From contig NZ_FZNP01000003.1 of the NCBI RefSeq assembly GCF_900188105.1, positions 558,001 to 622,000 on the forward strand: a stretch of 64,000 nt of DNA, in the 5' to 3' direction. The notes beneath the pieces were generated by a model, which did no database searches, was not told the DNA's origin, and worked only from the letters and a program-made list of their open reading frames with translations. A program made the translations under genes and the position numbers. The first letter of the stretch is position 1. The number at the start of each line of letters is the position of its first letter. Below, piece by piece: positions 49,101 through 58,535 of this stretch. This stretch comes from Actinomadura mexicana. GTDB taxonomy: Bacteria; Actinomycetota; Actinomycetes; Streptosporangiales; Streptosporangiaceae.

Positions 49101-49232
49101 ACCTATCTCGGCATCCCGTCCGCGATTCCGATGGTCGCCGCCGGAGCCGGTGGGGCCTTGGCGGCGGCCGGGGCGCTGCTCTCCTTCCGCGCGCCGGAGG
49201 CGAGGCCGGATCCGGTCTCGCCGTTCCACTGA
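46140..49232 (+). CDS. GH67-like exported domain fused to a multi-helix membrane domain
   Basis: A 1030-residue protein. A signal-anchor helix (GFLVAAVLVLALGALVASQV) is followed by a beta-rich domain ending GAANGLYAVADRIRSGAEVL, which resembles the N-terminal domain of alpha-glucuronidases and related glycoside hydrolases. A barrel-like region follows (VDHALANGYNGVVVPGFLEY, MGMKVYFQTDML, GLVVRVGEGGEDYGL, NIVGIWNWTQDGGP). From about residue 765 to the end there are seven or so membrane helices. The assignment to GH67-like is from pattern resemblance, and I did not pin down catalytic acids. The fusion of a surface hydrolase to a polytopic membrane domain is unusual. The secreted hydrolase gene follows after 18 bp. 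Confidence 0.7.
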   Translation: MCRMPGEGGVRSRSRRRGFLVAAVLVLALGALVASQVGSLLGVQAAPAAVPLENGAAAEAGSVAAPPRLSSVSLPTSGTDVERRRERLAAEAVASALGGRGLPKPRIGSGDARGGGVLRVARVARVASVASPGASAGRAHQAFRLRQRGSGLLLEAATAEGAANGLYAVADRIRSGAEVLPEKDDGRVVAPVLPLRLTDHGSVGLTADKAAFAVGDDYGLNTDAVGPALSGRAPWVDESAVATIAAQFRQFVDHALANGYNGVVVPGFLEYVTFSGVGDGHAVYGAGDSHIARALAMREAFGPSWKYAHEMGMKVYFQTDMLALSPPLEKYLGDLDTSSPRLWSVYRAGLHELFTALPYVDGLVVRVGEGGEDYGLAGWDYRSEIKVTSVEQVRAMLRAFLRQADADDRDIVFRTWSVGVGAVGDMHTDPASYHRVLDGIENEHLIVSTKYTLGDFYSHLPLNTTLLTGRQKRIVEFQSRREFEGFGALPNDLGGLHQQALRTFLATNPNIVGIWNWTQDGGPLRAGPMTLYLRTGFWQMWDVNVYLTARLAWDPELDVAAATHDWIRQTFSADPATVSAIAQVMALSRSALGKGLYIGPYAGTSVRALGLEPPPMMWIFEWDIVTGDSAALDTIYRVARSGLDGAIAEGDEAVALARRMQALVDGTAPASWHDPALRRQFADALAYQVDLFGTLAAYRTMVLRHAQWLDSGSGSARTAWRAAEKRFRTAAAAHERRYGQDTALPAYNFTAAEIGMKHADRDEAMAWFARSLLLVLILVLLLGVPRSAALRALWVGMTRPWRVASVEPSGNVDRTLVWALPALVLVLSRAVHTWFAAPAHLVLVLGAWLVFALTLRWLTRGRDRFAIGAAIGGVALVRSVILLVALAGRGPGRYWYDFWTEPGLRFLYITVAFGAFCWTFAVAYLVLRGGYGLSKRHATGATLVGTGVPLAALGSLVAAIGLERALTIWNDQMALLPWGLSRILGITTYLGIPSAIPMVAAGAGGALAAAGALLSFRAPEARPDPVSPFH

Positions 49233-49250
49233 CCGACCGGGCGGTATGTA

Positions 49251-50603
49251 ATGCGCACCATGCGCCTCCGCCCCCTGGCCGTTCTCTCCGCTCTCGCCAT
49301 CTCCGTGCTCGTCCCGGCGGGTGCGGCCCGCGCTGATCGAGTTCCCGACGACCAGCCGCTCCCCGGATACACCATCGACAATCCGCCGCTCGCGCCCGTC
49401 CAGGTGGACGGAGAACCGTCGCGGGTGCTCCAGGGCGTCCACCGCCATGCGGCCTACGACATCGAGGTGCCGCCGCAGTGGAACGGCAGGCTGGCGCTCT
49501 GGGCCCACGGCTATGCAGGCCAGGGTCACGTCCTGACGGTGGAGCCGCCGCAGTACGGCCTGCGGCAACGCCTTCTCGACCAGGGCTACGCGTGGGCCTC
49601 GTCGTCCTACTACGACAACGGCTACGACGTCCGCGCAGGCGTGCTGAGCACACGTGACGTGGCCGATCTGTTCGCCCGTGTAGTGGGCCGCCCCGAGCAG
49701 CGCGTCATCACCGGCGTTTCCATGGGCGGGCACATCATCGGACGCTCGCTGGAGCAATTCCCCGGGTATTACGACGGCGCGCTTCCCATGTGCGGGGTCC
49801 TCGGCGACAACGAGTTGTTCGACTACTTCCTCGACTACAACCTCGTCGCCCAGGCCCTGTCCGGCGTCCGCGAGTACCCGGTCACCGAGCAGTACGCGAC
49901 GGTGACCGTCCCGAAGATCGAGGCGGCGCTCGGGCTGACCGCGCTGCGGCCGGGCGGGCCGGACACCACGAACGAGCGCGGAAAGCAGTTCCGCTCGATC
50001 GTCATCGACCGGACGGGCGGGACGCGTCCCGGCGCCGTGCCGTCGTTCGCGTTGTGGAAGGACTTCCCGTTCACTCTGGCCGAGCCGCCCGCCCCGGACG
50101 CCACCCTCGCCGAGGATCCGGGCCAGGTAGGGACCAACCTTCTCACCCGGTACGAGCCGAACAGGCCGGTGGACGTGAACAGGACGGTCCAGCGGGTGCG
50201 GGTCGCGAACCTGCCGGCGCGGCTGTCGAACCGGCTCTCCCAGGTGCCGCGCGTCAACGGGCGTCCGGACGTCCCGGTGCTGAGCCTGCACGGGCTGGGG
50301 GACCTGTTCGTCCCGTTCTCCATGGAGCAGATGTACGCGAGGGACGTCGCGCGGAACCACCGGTCGCGGCTGCTCGTCCAGCGGGCCGTCCGCACGACCC
50401 AGCACTGCGAGTTCTCGAACGCGGAAGCGGGCACGGCCTGGGACGATCTCGTCCGCTGGATCGGCGGGGGCGTTCGGCCCGCGGGTGATGTGACCACGCG
50501 GCCGTCAGTGGTGGCGCGTCCGGACTACGGCTGCCGGTTCAGCGACCCCGCCGCCTACGCGGCCGGGACGGGGACGCGGCGGCTGTTCCCCGCCTGCGCG
50601 TAG
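49251..50603 (+). CDS. Secreted alpha/beta hydrolase
   Basis: A 450-residue exported hydrolase. The signal peptide is LRPLAVLSALAISVLVPAGA, with cleavage near AARA-D. The alpha/beta fold shows a nucleophile elbow, VITGVSMGGHIIGRSLEQFP (G-x-S-x-G), an acidic residue in LSLHGLGDLFVPFSMEQMY, and a late His in TTQHCEFSNAEAG. It may be an esterase, peptidase or tannase-like enzyme. It is 18 bp after the large membrane hydrolase gene, so the two likely form an operon acting on an extracellular substrate. A bidirectional hairpin follows. Confidence 0.82.
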   Translation: MRTMRLRPLAVLSALAISVLVPAGAARADRVPDDQPLPGYTIDNPPLAPVQVDGEPSRVLQGVHRHAAYDIEVPPQWNGRLALWAHGYAGQGHVLTVEPPQYGLRQRLLDQGYAWASSSYYDNGYDVRAGVLSTRDVADLFARVVGRPEQRVITGVSMGGHIIGRSLEQFPGYYDGALPMCGVLGDNELFDYFLDYNLVAQALSGVREYPVTEQYATVTVPKIEAALGLTALRPGGPDTTNERGKQFRSIVIDRTGGTRPGAVPSFALWKDFPFTLAEPPAPDATLAEDPGQVGTNLLTRYEPNRPVDVNRTVQRVRVANLPARLSNRLSQVPRVNGRPDVPVLSLHGLGDLFVPFSMEQMYARDVARNHRSRLLVQRAVRTTQHCEFSNAEAGTAWDDLVRWIGGGVRPAGDVTTRPSVVARPDYGCRFSDPAAYAAGTGTRRLFPACA

Positions 50604-50609
50604 AGGGGT

Positions 50610-50635
50610 TCCGGCCACGCGCGCCCGTGGCCGGA
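50610..50635. terminator. Bidirectional hairpin terminator
   Basis: A ten-bp perfect stem (TCCGGCCACG with its reverse complement) and a 6-base loop between two convergent genes, the secreted hydrolase (stop 50603) and cholesterol oxidase (stop 50649). Confidence 0.75.
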
Positions 50636-50648
50636 TCCCGGCGGATCG

Positions 50649-52319
<1,671 letters not shown>

Positions 52320-52401
52320 TCACGTCACGAGCTACCTGGAAGTATCTCGTGTCCACATGTGGACTACCAAGTGCTTGCTTGGGACCTGGTACATTCCGCG
52401 C

Positions 52402-53481
52402 ATGATCTCCGTGGTCGTCTGGGGTACCGGCAACATGGGACGGCTGGCCGTCCGCTCCGTCGAGGCGCATCCGGCGCTCCGGCTGACCGGCGTGATCGTC
52501 CACGATCCCGCCAAGGTCGGACGGGACGCGGGCGACCTCGCCGGCCTCGGCCGCGACCTGGGCGTCGCGGCGACCGCCGACGCCGGCGCCGTGCTCGCCG
52601 CCCGCCCGCAGGCCGTCGTGTACGCGGCGTCGGGCGACATCCGGCCGGACGAGGCGCTCGCCGACGTCCTCAGGGCGGTCCGCGCCGGGGCCGTCGTCGT
52701 CACCCCCGCCCTCTACGCCCTCTACGACCAGGGCGGCGCGCCGCCGGAAATGCGCGCGGAGGTGCAGGACGCGATCGCCGAGGGCGGCGGCTCCCTGTTC
52801 GCCTCCGGCGTCGACCCCGGGTGGGGCAACGACGTCCTGCCGCTGCTGGTCAGCGGCCTCGGCGGCACGATCGACGTCGTCCGCTGCCAGGAGATCTTCG
52901 ACTACTCCACCTACGACCAGCCCGACTCCGTCCGGTACCTGGTCGGCATGGGCCAGCCGATGGACTACGAGCCGCCGATGCTCGCCGCGACCGTCCCGAC
53001 CATGGTGTGGGGCGGCCAGGTCAGGCTGATGGCCCGGGCCCTCGGCGCCGAGCTGGACGAGATCCGCGAGACCGTTGACCGGCGCCCGCTCGACGCCACG
53101 ATCACCACCGAGTCCATGGGCGAGTTCGAGAAGGGCACGCAGGGCGCGGTGCGTTTCGAGGTCCAGGGCATCGTGGCGGGCGAGCCCCGCATCGTCATCG
53201 AGCACGTCACGCGCATCCACCCGTCCTGCGCGCCTGACTGGCCCGTGCCCCCGGACGGCGACGGCGCCCACCGCGTGGTCATCGAGGGCGTCCCGCGCAT
53301 CGAGGTCACGGTCGAGGCCACCGACGAGCACGGCAACCGCGCCGCCGGGGGGAACGCCACCGCCGCCGGGCGCCTGGTGAACGCCATCGACTGGCTCGTG
53401 GACGCCGAACCGGGGCTCTACGACGCGCTCGACGTTCCCGTCCGTCCCGCCGTGGGCAAACTCGGCAGGACGGCGTCATGA
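52402..53481 (+). CDS. NAD(P)-dependent DapB/amine dehydrogenase-like protein
   Basis: A 359-residue dehydrogenase with an N-terminal Rossmann motif, ISVVVWGTGNMGRLAVRSVE, and the following GVIVHDPAKVGRDAGDLAGL. The C-terminal region (FEVQGIVAGEPRIVIEHVTR) resembles dihydrodipicolinate reductase-like and diaminopimelate/amine dehydrogenase-like proteins. Such genes recur in actinobacterial sterol and hydrocarbon catabolic clusters, with unclear reactions. ATG 52402 was chosen; the longer frame to 52285 crosses the KstR site. Divergent from cholesterol oxidase and probably co-transcribed with the AhpD-like gene 13 bp downstream. Confidence 0.82.
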   Translation: MISVVVWGTGNMGRLAVRSVEAHPALRLTGVIVHDPAKVGRDAGDLAGLGRDLGVAATADAGAVLAARPQAVVYAASGDIRPDEALADVLRAVRAGAVVVTPALYALYDQGGAPPEMRAEVQDAIAEGGGSLFASGVDPGWGNDVLPLLVSGLGGTIDVVRCQEIFDYSTYDQPDSVRYLVGMGQPMDYEPPMLAATVPTMVWGGQVRLMARALGAELDEIRETVDRRPLDATITTESMGEFEKGTQGAVRFEVQGIVAGEPRIVIEHVTRIHPSCAPDWPVPPDGDGAHRVVIEGVPRIEVTVEATDEHGNRAAGGNATAAGRLVNAIDWLVDAEPGLYDALDVPVRPAVGKLGRTAS

Positions 53482-53494
53482 GAAGGGCAGGGCC

Positions 53495-53974
53495 GTGAAC
53501 ATCGAGATCCCCGAGGGCAAGGACCCGATCCAGTACGTGTGGGGCGAGATGGTGCCGGGCATCGGCCCCGCCGCCTCGAACCTCTCCCTCGCCGTCTACG
53601 CGCACACCACCCTCGGGCTCCGCGAGTTCGAGGCGGCCCGGCTGCGCGTCGCCCAGCTCAACGGCTGCCTGTTCTGCCTCGACTGGCGGACGGAACGCGA
53701 CGGAGAGAAGGTCGAGGACGGGTTCGCCGACGCGGTGACCGAATGGCGCACCACCGGTGCCTTCGACGACCGCACCCGCCTGGCCGCCGAGTACGCCGAG
53801 CGCTACGTCCTCGACCACCACGGTCTGGACGAGGATTTCTGGACCCGGATGTCCGCCTGCTACACCCAGGCGGAGATCGTGGAGCTGAGCATGTGCATCG
53901 GCTCCTGGCTGGCCTTCGGGCGCCTCAACCGCGTCCTCGGCCTCGACGCCATGTGCGTCCTGCCGCATCCCTGA
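53495..53974 (+). CDS. AhpD-like carboxymuconolactone decarboxylase-family protein
   Basis: A 159-residue helical protein of the CMD/AhpD family. The redox motif is RVAQLNGCLFCLDWRTERDG (CxxC, about residues 56-59), and the helix after it ends in EYAERYVLDHHGLDEDFWTR. The CxxC family members act as alkylhydroperoxidase partners or as decarboxylases. It lies 13 bp after the dehydrogenase gene in the sterol-linked unit. CMD proteins are also typical targets of ECF41 sigma factors, one of which is encoded 0.7 kb away. GTG start. Confidence 0.85.
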   Translation: MNIEIPEGKDPIQYVWGEMVPGIGPAASNLSLAVYAHTTLGLREFEAARLRVAQLNGCLFCLDWRTERDGEKVEDGFADAVTEWRTTGAFDDRTRLAAEYAERYVLDHHGLDEDFWTRMSACYTQAEIVELSMCIGSWLAFGRLNRVLGLDAMCVLPHP

Positions 53975-53996
53975 GGCTCGGCCGCCCCCGGAAGAG

Positions 53997-54028
53997 CCGG
54001 GCCCGGTGCCACCCCGCACCGGGCCCGG
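53997..54028 (+). terminator. Strong hairpin terminator after the sterol-linked unit
   Basis: A 13-bp perfect stem (CCGGGCCCGGTGC with its reverse complement) and a 6-base loop, 22 bases after the AhpD-like gene's stop. Confidence 0.8.
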
Positions 54029-54230
54029 TCTCCGGGCGGAACCGCGAACCCCTTCGGACCCGACATCAGCGAATCACGCCCGTCCCCCGAAAGTCAACTA
54101 TTCCGACTGGCTTAATAGGAAATAGGATGCGGGTGTCGGGAACGGCGCGGTGCCCGGAGGGCCCGGTCGAGGGGGTGCATCCGGCCGCCGTGCCGCGGTC
54201 GGCTGGAGTGCGATACCGGGTCTGGGAAGT

Positions 54231-54262
54231 GCCGGCCCCCTCGCGACTGCGAGAGGGCCGGC
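54231..54262 (-). terminator. Hairpin downstream of the tandem-repeat small protein gene
   Basis: A 14-bp stem with one mismatch (GCCGGCCCCCTCGC against GCGAGAGGGCCGGC) and a GACT loop, about 50 bases past the minus-strand stop at 54315. Between 54029 and 54230 I see no gene. Confidence 0.65.
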
Positions 54263-54314
54263 GAATGTGCTGCGCCTCACAGGATGAGGACAGGTCGGGG
54301 CCTAGCGGGCCGCC

Positions 54315-54506
54315 TCAGGTTGCCGGCGTCGCACCCGGCTCGGTGGCCTCGGGGGCCTCGGTGGCCTCAGGGTAGGTCCACCCCTCTTTGCCGTTGGGGT
54401 CCTCGTTCCACACGGGCCCGGGGGCCTCGGGGTGGGTCCACCCCTCTTTGCCGTTGGGGTCCTCGTTCCACACGGGCTTGGGGGTGCTTGCCGGTGTTCC
54501 GCTCAT
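54315..54506 (-). CDS. 63-residue tandem-repeat small protein
   Basis: A very small acidic protein with no signal peptide. After MSGTPASTPK it carries two exact copies of PVWNEDPNGKEGWT, with a 20-residue period (second copy ends GWTYPEATE), then a Glu/Pro/Thr/Ala tail. AAGGA lies 8-9 bases before the ATG. The upstream 100 bp are distinctly AT-rich for this genome and include a minus-strand TTGACA-like element (54594-54599) and TACAAT (54575-54580), although their spacing is short. I do not recognise the family. The repeated, Trp/Gly/Asn-rich core could suggest a modified peptide precursor or a binding repeat, but no peptide-modifying enzyme is nearby. Confidence 0.65.
   Translation of the reverse strand: MSGTPASTPKPVWNEDPNGKEGWTHPEAPGPVWNEDPNGKEGWTYPEATEAPEATEPGATPAT
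54371..54478. repeat. Two-unit, 60-bp coding tandem repeat
   Basis: The unit beginning at 54371 is repeated from 54431. At least 42 consecutive bases are identical between copies (54375-54416 and 54435-54476). The period is 20 codons and keeps the reading frame of the small protein. Confidence 0.9.
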
Positions 54507-54666
54507 TTCTTGTTCCTTCCAGGGCATTTTATTTGTCGGTGTCGCGTTCGGGATACTAGAGCGTCCGGGGAGTGATTGTAAAATGCCCAGATATGTCAAA
54601 TGAATGGCCTGCCCGTGGCGCGCGTTCAGCCGGAAACCGCGCCGTCCATTGCCGAGTGGTGCGGGG

Positions 54667-55575
54667 TCAGTCGTCCTCGTCGATGTGGGTCAGCTTGTCG
54701 GGGTTGGTGACGGCGTAGACGCCGCGGACGCGGTGGTCGTCGGGGTCCAGGTCGAGGACCATGACGGCGAACGGCGCGTCCTTGTCGAACAGCACCGCGG
54801 ACGGGTCGCCGTTGACGGCGCGGTAGGAGATGTCCAGCTCCGCGGGCCTGCGCGCGGTCGTCCCGGCGATGACGCGCGCCACCCGGCCGGCCCCCTGGAC
54901 GGGACGCAGCGCCGCCGTGCCCCTGGACTTGCCGCCGCCGTCCGTCCACAGCGTCACGTCCGGCGCGAGGATGTCCATCAGCGCGTCCAGGTCCCCGCCG
55001 AGAGCGGCCTGGAGGAACCGCTCCGTCGCCTGCCGCTGCACCTTCGGGTCCGCCTGGTAGCGGGGGCGGCGGGCGTGCACGTGCTCCCGGGCGCGGTGCG
55101 CGAGCTGCCGGATCGCCGCCGGGCTGCGGTCGAGGATCGGCGCTATCTCGGTGTGCGCGTACCCGAAGACCTCGTGCAGGACGAACACCGCCCGCTCCAG
55201 CGGCGTGAGCGTCTCCAGGACGACCAGCAGCGCCATCGAGACCGCCTCGGTGCGCTCGGTGGACTCGTCCACGTCGTCCCGGGTCACCAGCGGCTCGGGC
55301 AGCCACGGCCCCACGTACGTCTCACGGCGGCGGCTGATCGCGGCCTGCCGCGACAGCGCCGTGTTGACCGCGATCCGCACCAGGTAGGCGCGCGGGTTCT
55401 CGATCTCCCCGGGGGCCCCGGCGGCGCTGCGGGACGCCCACGCCAGCCACGTGTCCTGCAGGACGTCCTCGGTGTCGGCGACGCTCCCGAGCATGTTGTA
55501 GACCACCGAGAACAACAGCTCCCGGTGACCGGCGAACACCCGTGTCGCGGTGTCGTCGGCGGTGCCCTCGGACAT
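54667..55575 (-). CDS. sigJ: ECF41-type RNA polymerase sigma factor (SigJ-like)
   Basis: A 302-residue ECF sigma factor. Region 2 includes ELLFSVVYNMLGSVADTEDV and QDTWLAWASR. Region 4 includes LTPLERAVFVLHEVFGYAHT and EIAPILDRSPAAIRQLAHRA. The ~100-residue C-terminal extension has an NTF2/SnoaL-like character (LDALMDILAPDVTLWTDGGG, then YAVTNPDKLTHI), the mark of ECF41/SigJ, in which it modulates activity without an anti-sigma factor. The ATG has GGAGGTCGAGCC upstream. A promoter-like TGTCACA-N16-CGCT in front of it suggests autoregulation. Confidence 0.9.
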   Translation of the reverse strand: MSEGTADDTATRVFAGHRELLFSVVYNMLGSVADTEDVLQDTWLAWASRSAAGAPGEIENPRAYLVRIAVNTALSRQAAISRRRETYVGPWLPEPLVTRDDVDESTERTEAVSMALLVVLETLTPLERAVFVLHEVFGYAHTEIAPILDRSPAAIRQLAHRAREHVHARRPRYQADPKVQRQATERFLQAALGGDLDALMDILAPDVTLWTDGGGKSRGTAALRPVQGAGRVARVIAGTTARRPAELDISYRAVNGDPSAVLFDKDAPFAVMVLDLDPDDHRVRGVYAVTNPDKLTHIDEDD

Positions 55576-55605
55576 GGCTCGACCTCCTGTGCGCTCCCCC
55601 CTCAG

Positions 55606-55632
55606 AGCGGGACCGGACCCCGGAGTGTGACA
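55606..55632 (-). promoter_or_regulatory. ECF41-like promoter reading toward sigJ
   Basis: On the minus strand TGTCACA (55632-55626), a 16-base spacer, then CGCT (55609-55606). The ECF41 consensus I recall is TGTCACA with a 16-base spacer and CGTC. The predicted transcript would start roughly 20-30 bases before the sigJ ATG. Confidence 0.6.
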
Positions 55633-55675
55633 TCGGCGGCCGAAGTGTGACCTGGACCTCATCGGCGGCCCGCCG

Positions 55676-55702
55676 CGTCACACTCCCGCCTCCCGATCCG
55701 CT
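55676..55702 (+). promoter_or_regulatory. ECF41-like promoter reading toward the MFS gene
   Basis: CGTCACA (55676-55682), a 16-base spacer, then CGCT (55699-55702), mirroring the element in front of sigJ. A further AGTGTGAC direct repeat lies at 55624 and 55644. Confidence 0.55.
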
Positions 55703-55801
55703 CATGGGTCGCGGAACGAACAAGCCAGGGGAACCCGAAGGGCCCTCTGCGCACCCCGTACCCGGCGCTCGCCGGAGCGGGTCCACCGACCGGAGGTCTC
55801 C

Positions 55802-57268
55802 ATGACCGAATCCCCTCCGTCCTTCCTCGCGACGGGACGCGGCAAGCTCACCCTGACCCTGCTGTGCGCCATCGCGTTCCTGGACTTCATCGACGCCTCG
55901 ATCGTCAACGTGGCGCTGCCCGCGATCCGCGCCGACCTGGACTTCTCCGTCCAGGACCTGCAGTGGGTGCCGTCGGGCTACCTGCTCACCTACGGCGGGT
56001 TCATGCTGCTCGGCGGACGCCTCGCCGACCTGCTCGGACGCCGCCGGGTCGTCGTCGCGGGCACCGTGCTGTTCTCGCTGTCCTCGATCGCCGGCGGCCT
56101 CGCCACCACGTCCGGGACGCTCATCGCGGCGCGGCTCGCCCAGGGCGCGGGCGCCGCGCTGATGCTGCCGGGCACGCTGTCGATCCTGACGACCAGCTTC
56201 AAGGAGGGCGGCGACCGCGGCAAGGCGCTCGGCGTGTGGGGCGGCGTCGGCGGCGGCGCCTCGGCCGCCGGGGTCCTGTTCGGCGGGCTGCTCACCGACG
56301 GGCCCGGCTGGCGCTGGGTGATGCTCGTGAACGTCCCGGTCTGCGTGCTCGTCGTCGCCGGGCTCTTCCTGCTCGTCGAGGGCGACCGGCGCACCGCCCG
56401 GCTCGCGGGCTTCGACGCGCTCGGCACCGTCCTCGTCACCGGCGGGATGCTGCTGCTGGTGTTCACCCTGGTCAAGGCCCCGGAGGTCGGCTGGGACGCG
56501 GGGCGCACGATCGGCGGCCTCGCCGGAGCGGCCGCGCTCCTGACGGCGTTCCTGGTCAACGAGCAGCGCAGCCGGAACCCGCTGCTCCCGCTGTCGATCT
56601 TCCGGATCCGGGGGCTGGCCGCCGCGGACGTCACCCAGCTCGTCGCGGTCGCCGGGTTCCTGTCGATGTTCTTCTTCCTCAGCCTGTACATGGTGAACGT
56701 CCTCGGCTACTCGCCGCTGGAGACCGGCTCGGCCTACCTCCCGCTCTGCGCCGGCGTGGGCGTCGCCGCGGGAGCGTCCGCCCCGCTGATCGGACGCGCC
56801 GGGACGCGGCCGGTGATGATCACCGGGCTGTTGCTCGCGGCCGCCGGCATCTACCTGCTGTCGCGCATCCCGGTGGACGGCCACTACCTCACCGACCTGC
56901 TGCCCGGCCTGATGGTCACCTCGTTCGGGCTCGGCTTCACGTTCGTGGCCGTCACCACCGCGGCCAACGCCAACGTCCCGCCGGACAAGGCCGGGCTCGC
57001 GGCGGCGCTGCTCAACGCCTCCCAGCAGATCGGCGGCGCCCTCGGCCTGGCGATCTTCTCCGCGGTCGCCACCGCCCGCACGGGCGACCTGCTGGCCGAC
57101 CGCAGGCCCGTGCCGGAGGCGCTCACCGGCGGGTTCTCCCGGGCGCTGCTGGCCAGCTCCCTCTTCCTGGTCGCCGCGGCCGTCGTCGCCCTCCGCGCCG
57201 CCAACAGCCGGGGCGAGGCGTCCGCGCCGGAGCCGGCGGAGAAGGCCGGTGCCGTGCCGGTCACGTAG
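55802..57268 (+). CDS. MFS transporter, DHA2 (14-helix) family
   Basis: A 488-residue major facilitator with about 14 membrane helices. Landmarks are LDFIDASIVNVALPAIRADL (helix 1, DHA2 motif D1), the loop GGRLADLLGRRRVVVAGTVL (motif A), and LAQGAGAALMLPGTLSILTT (motif C region). Family members export drugs or metabolites by proton antiport. It is divergent from sigJ, with an ECF41-like promoter in front of it, so SigJ may control it. GGAGG precedes the ATG. Confidence 0.9.
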   Translation: MTESPPSFLATGRGKLTLTLLCAIAFLDFIDASIVNVALPAIRADLDFSVQDLQWVPSGYLLTYGGFMLLGGRLADLLGRRRVVVAGTVLFSLSSIAGGLATTSGTLIAARLAQGAGAALMLPGTLSILTTSFKEGGDRGKALGVWGGVGGGASAAGVLFGGLLTDGPGWRWVMLVNVPVCVLVVAGLFLLVEGDRRTARLAGFDALGTVLVTGGMLLLVFTLVKAPEVGWDAGRTIGGLAGAAALLTAFLVNEQRSRNPLLPLSIFRIRGLAAADVTQLVAVAGFLSMFFFLSLYMVNVLGYSPLETGSAYLPLCAGVGVAAGASAPLIGRAGTRPVMITGLLLAAAGIYLLSRIPVDGHYLTDLLPGLMVTSFGLGFTFVAVTTAANANVPPDKAGLAAALLNASQQIGGALGLAIFSAVATARTGDLLADRRPVPEALTGGFSRALLASSLFLVAAAVVALRAANSRGEASAPEPAEKAGAVPVT

Positions 57269-58535
57269 GGGACATGTTCCCGGCGCCGGGGACACGGATG
57301 AAGAACGTCCCCAGCAGGACGACCAGTCCGGACATCGCCAGCACGAACTGGCCCGGCGCCAGGCCGAGCGGGGACGCGCCGGCCTCCCTCAGGAGGTCGG
57401 CCGCGACCCCCGACACCAGCGCCGCCAGCGCCAGCCCGAACCGCAGGACGGCGTGGAAGGCGGTGAGGGCCAGGTTCCGGTTGACGCCGCTGAGGGCCTC
57501 CTGGAGGTAGGTGATCCCGCCCACCAGGGCGCTGGTCGCCGACGCGCCGAACACCACCGCCCCGGCGAACGCCCACGGCGCCGAGCCCAGTGCCGCCATC
57601 ACCGTGATCGTCACCCCCTGCGCGGCCGTCCCGACCCGGATCTGCGTCATCAGGTTCCGCACCGCGCGATGGACGATCAGCAGCCCGATCAGCGCGCCCA
57701 CCCCGAACAGCACCACGAGCGTCCCGAACCCCACGGGCCCCGCGGCCAGGACGTTCCGCACGAACACCACGCCCAGCGAGAACAGCGCGCCCAGCCCGAG
57801 CGACACCACCGCCACCCCCGGCAGGACGCCGCGGACCACGGGCAGCCGCAGCGCCGCGAGGAAACCGCGGGACGACGCCTCCTGCTCGCTGCGCTCCGCC
57901 TCCCGGCGCTCGGCGGGCCCCGGACCGAGATCGGGAATCGAGCGGATGGCGAAGTAGCAGGCCAGGTACGTCAGGGCATCCAGCCAGAACACCAGCACGT
58001 AGCGCCAGCTGCCCTCCAGGCCGATGTGCTCCGAGACGTAGAGGATCAGCCCGAACCCCCCCGCGCCCACCGGGATCATCCCGTACGAGGTCGCCATCGT
58101 GATGCCGTTGGCGATCTCCAGCGTGCCGGTGTCGTGCCGGTTCTCCTCCTCCTCGATGAGGAACGGGATGGACGCGTCCCGGGCCGGCAGGAAGATCAGG
58201 CCCGCCACCTCGATCATGAAGGCCCAGAAGTACACCCACACCAGCCACGGCACGATCGGCAGCGCCAGCGCCATGCCCGTCTGGACCAGGGTCGACCACA
58301 TCAGCACGCTCCGCCGCCGCCAGCGCGTCACCACCCGCGCCGCCACCGGCGCGCCCAGCGCGGACGGGAGCAGCCGCAGCACCAGGACACCGCCGACCGC
58401 CGTCGTGGAGTCGCTGAGCTCCAGCACGAAGTACATCAGCGCCAGGGTGCCCATCCAGTCGCCGAACGAGGACACGGTCTGGCCGACGATGAGCCGCCGG
58501 AAGTCGCGCTTGTTCAGCTGCTCCCTGAGTCCCAT
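57261..58535 (-). CDS. MFS transporter (MFS_3/enterobactin exporter-like)
   Basis: A 424-residue permease with about 12 helices, beginning MGLREQLNKRDFRRLIVGQT (a typical MFS_3 start) and including FVLELSDSTTAVGGVLVLRL. The loop after helix 2 has LGAPVAARVVTRWRRRSVLM. Related proteins export siderophores or macrolides; this one's substrate is unknown. Its start overlaps the end of the glycosyltransferase gene by 22 bases, so the two are co-transcribed. Its end overlaps the convergent DHA2 gene by 8. Confidence 0.88.
   Translation of the reverse strand: MGLREQLNKRDFRRLIVGQTVSSFGDWMGTLALMYFVLELSDSTTAVGGVLVLRLLPSALGAPVAARVVTRWRRRSVLMWSTLVQTGMALALPIVPWLVWVYFWAFMIEVAGLIFLPARDASIPFLIEEEENRHDTGTLEIANGITMATSYGMIPVGAGGFGLILYVSEHIGLEGSWRYVLVFWLDALTYLACYFAIRSIPDLGPGPAERREAERSEQEASSRGFLAALRLPVVRGVLPGVAVVSLGLGALFSLGVVFVRNVLAAGPVGFGTLVVLFGVGALIGLLIVHRAVRNLMTQIRVGTAAQGVTITVMAALGSAPWAFAGAVVFGASATSALVGGITYLQEALSGVNRNLALTAFHAVLRFGLALAALVSGVAADLLREAGASPLGLAPGQFVLAMSGLVVLLGTFFIRVPGAGNMSPT

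Noticed and set aside
54315..54506. Calling the repeat protein a RiPP precursor
   Set aside because: No modifying enzyme, peptidase-transporter or leader motif is within reach; kept as a hypothesis only.
54284..54559. Plus-strand ORF opposite the tandem-repeat small protein
   Set aside because: It is Arg/Pro/Gly-rich shadow sequence; the minus strand has the ribosome-binding site, the acidic repeat protein and the terminator.
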